Source: Diphasiastrum complanatum
Taxonomy: Eukaryota > Streptophyta > Lycopodiopsida > Lycopodiales > Lycopodiaceae
Assembly: GCA_029204225.1 (NCBI GenBank)
Contig: CM055109.1
Span: 1,978,340-2,042,339 of the forward strand
Reading direction: 5' to 3'
DNA length: 64,000 bases
Positions 63,601 to 64,000 of the stretch are shown here, piece after piece; the stretch's first letter is position 1, and each line of letters opens with the position of its first letter. The notes under the pieces were generated by a model. That model was not told the DNA's origin, ran no database searches, and was given only the letters and a program-made list of their open reading frames with translations. Both the position numbers and the translations under genes were made by a program.

Positions 63601-64000
63601 GAACAACCGCAGGGATTTGAAATAACAGGCAAGGAGAATTTGGTTTGCAGGCTTAGGAAAGCCTTGTATGGGCTCAAACAGGCGGCAAGGGCTTGGTATA
63701 GCCGAATTGACGAGTACTTTGCAAGGCAAGGGTTGCAATCTTTATGTCCTCTATGTGGATGATCTACTCATCACGGGAAGCAATAAGAAGCTTGCTTATT
63801 GCTTGTGTTAAGAAGAATCTTTCTAGTGAGTTTGAGATGAAAGATTTGGGTTTGCTACACTATTGCCTAGGAGTTGAAGTCTGGAAAGAGAAGCGTTGTC
63901 TTTTTATCTCACAGACAAAGTATGCACAGAAATTATTGAAGAGGTTTAACATGCAAGAAAGCAAACCAATCAACACACCCATGGATGCAAGCAACAAGCC
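60671..64000 (+). pseudogene. Copia GAG-POL polyprotein, frameshifted, continues past window
   Basis: GAG starts at 60671 (MASLGESLLGESSKLDGTNY, RVWKFKM). The frame shifts near 61060 and back near 61210. Then come zinc knuckle CNYCGNYGHFAFEC, protease WYVDSGASKHM, the pre-integrase zinc domain (LWHERYGHLSYKSL, CEACALGKQQ), and integrase with HFDLCGPM, LRLDKGGEY and PQQNGVAERKNRSIVECARS. A frameshift falls in a G8 run at 62240-62247, another near 62735, and a TAA at 62941. RT begins WELTTLPEGKQPIGCKWVYK, then KARLVAKGYAQQEGLDYDET and LRKALYGLKQAARAWYSRID. A deletion near 63738 joins this to LYVLYVDDLLITGSNKK, skipping about 20-30 residues. Each domain is well preserved, so inactivation is fairly recent. 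RNase H and the 3' LTR lie beyond the window. Confidence 0.92.

Overview
The window is nuclear DNA from a land plant with a large, transposon-filled genome. Evidence for this is an intact family-1 UDP-glycosyltransferase with a 44-residue PSPG box, an exon encoding the start of the PX domain of a PX-PH phospholipase D (PLD-zeta), and many Ty1/copia and Ty3/gypsy elements with plant-type tRNA primer sites (TGGTATCAGAGC, TGGTATCAAAGC, and a tRNA-Asp-like site). The mix of chromovirus, LINE, Penelope-like and long GA/CT arrays fits a fern, lycophyte or gymnosperm, but lineage cannot be fixed from sequence alone. I saw no tRNA, rRNA or CRISPR.

Layout. 1-8.7 kb: fragments of copia elements, mostly on the minus strand, a copia-derived repeat with a mutated reverse transcriptase (RT) motif (950-2460), a low-complexity AAATTGC array, a large near-perfect hairpin (3020-3130) and several short tandem repeats. 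8.7-10.4 kb: a short LTR element whose LTRs carry a 79-bp self-complementary minisatellite. 11.7-13.3 kb: the UGT gene, the only complete host gene. 14.2-17.6 kb: a copia deletion derivative with both LTRs. 17.6-23 kb: two gypsy relics in opposite orientations. 23-26 kb: AT-rich DNA without genes. 26.1-28.3 kb: a Penelope-like RT fragment next to a copia RT/RNase H. 28.3-33.2 kb: a gypsy deletion derivative with a tRNA-Asp-type primer site, a second copy of the copia-derived repeat, and a copia integrase fragment.

36.7-41 kb: long GA and CT microsatellites, a broken exon of the ribosome-biogenesis gene RRP1/NOP52, a 2.2-kb array of TTTTCGCGAAAA-type palindromes, and a good candidate for a Helitron 3' terminus at 40910. 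44.2-51.1 kb: a chromovirus (gypsy) whose 3' LTR is split by a young 3.1-kb non-autonomous LTR element with 5-bp target duplications (CCATC). 52-55.4 kb: a gypsy RT fragment, a LINE RT fragment and a second chromovirus end. 56-57.1 kb: a GC-rich palindrome cluster, then the PLD-zeta first coding exon with a consensus splice donor. 57.6-64 kb: a LINE and a large copia element, both apparently within the following PLD intron and on the gene's strand.

Nearly all coding capacity belongs to transposons, and most copies have stops, frameshifts or internal deletions. Host functions in view are glycosylation of a small molecule (UGT), phospholipid signalling (PLD exon) and a dead copy of a pre-rRNA processing gene (RRP1).
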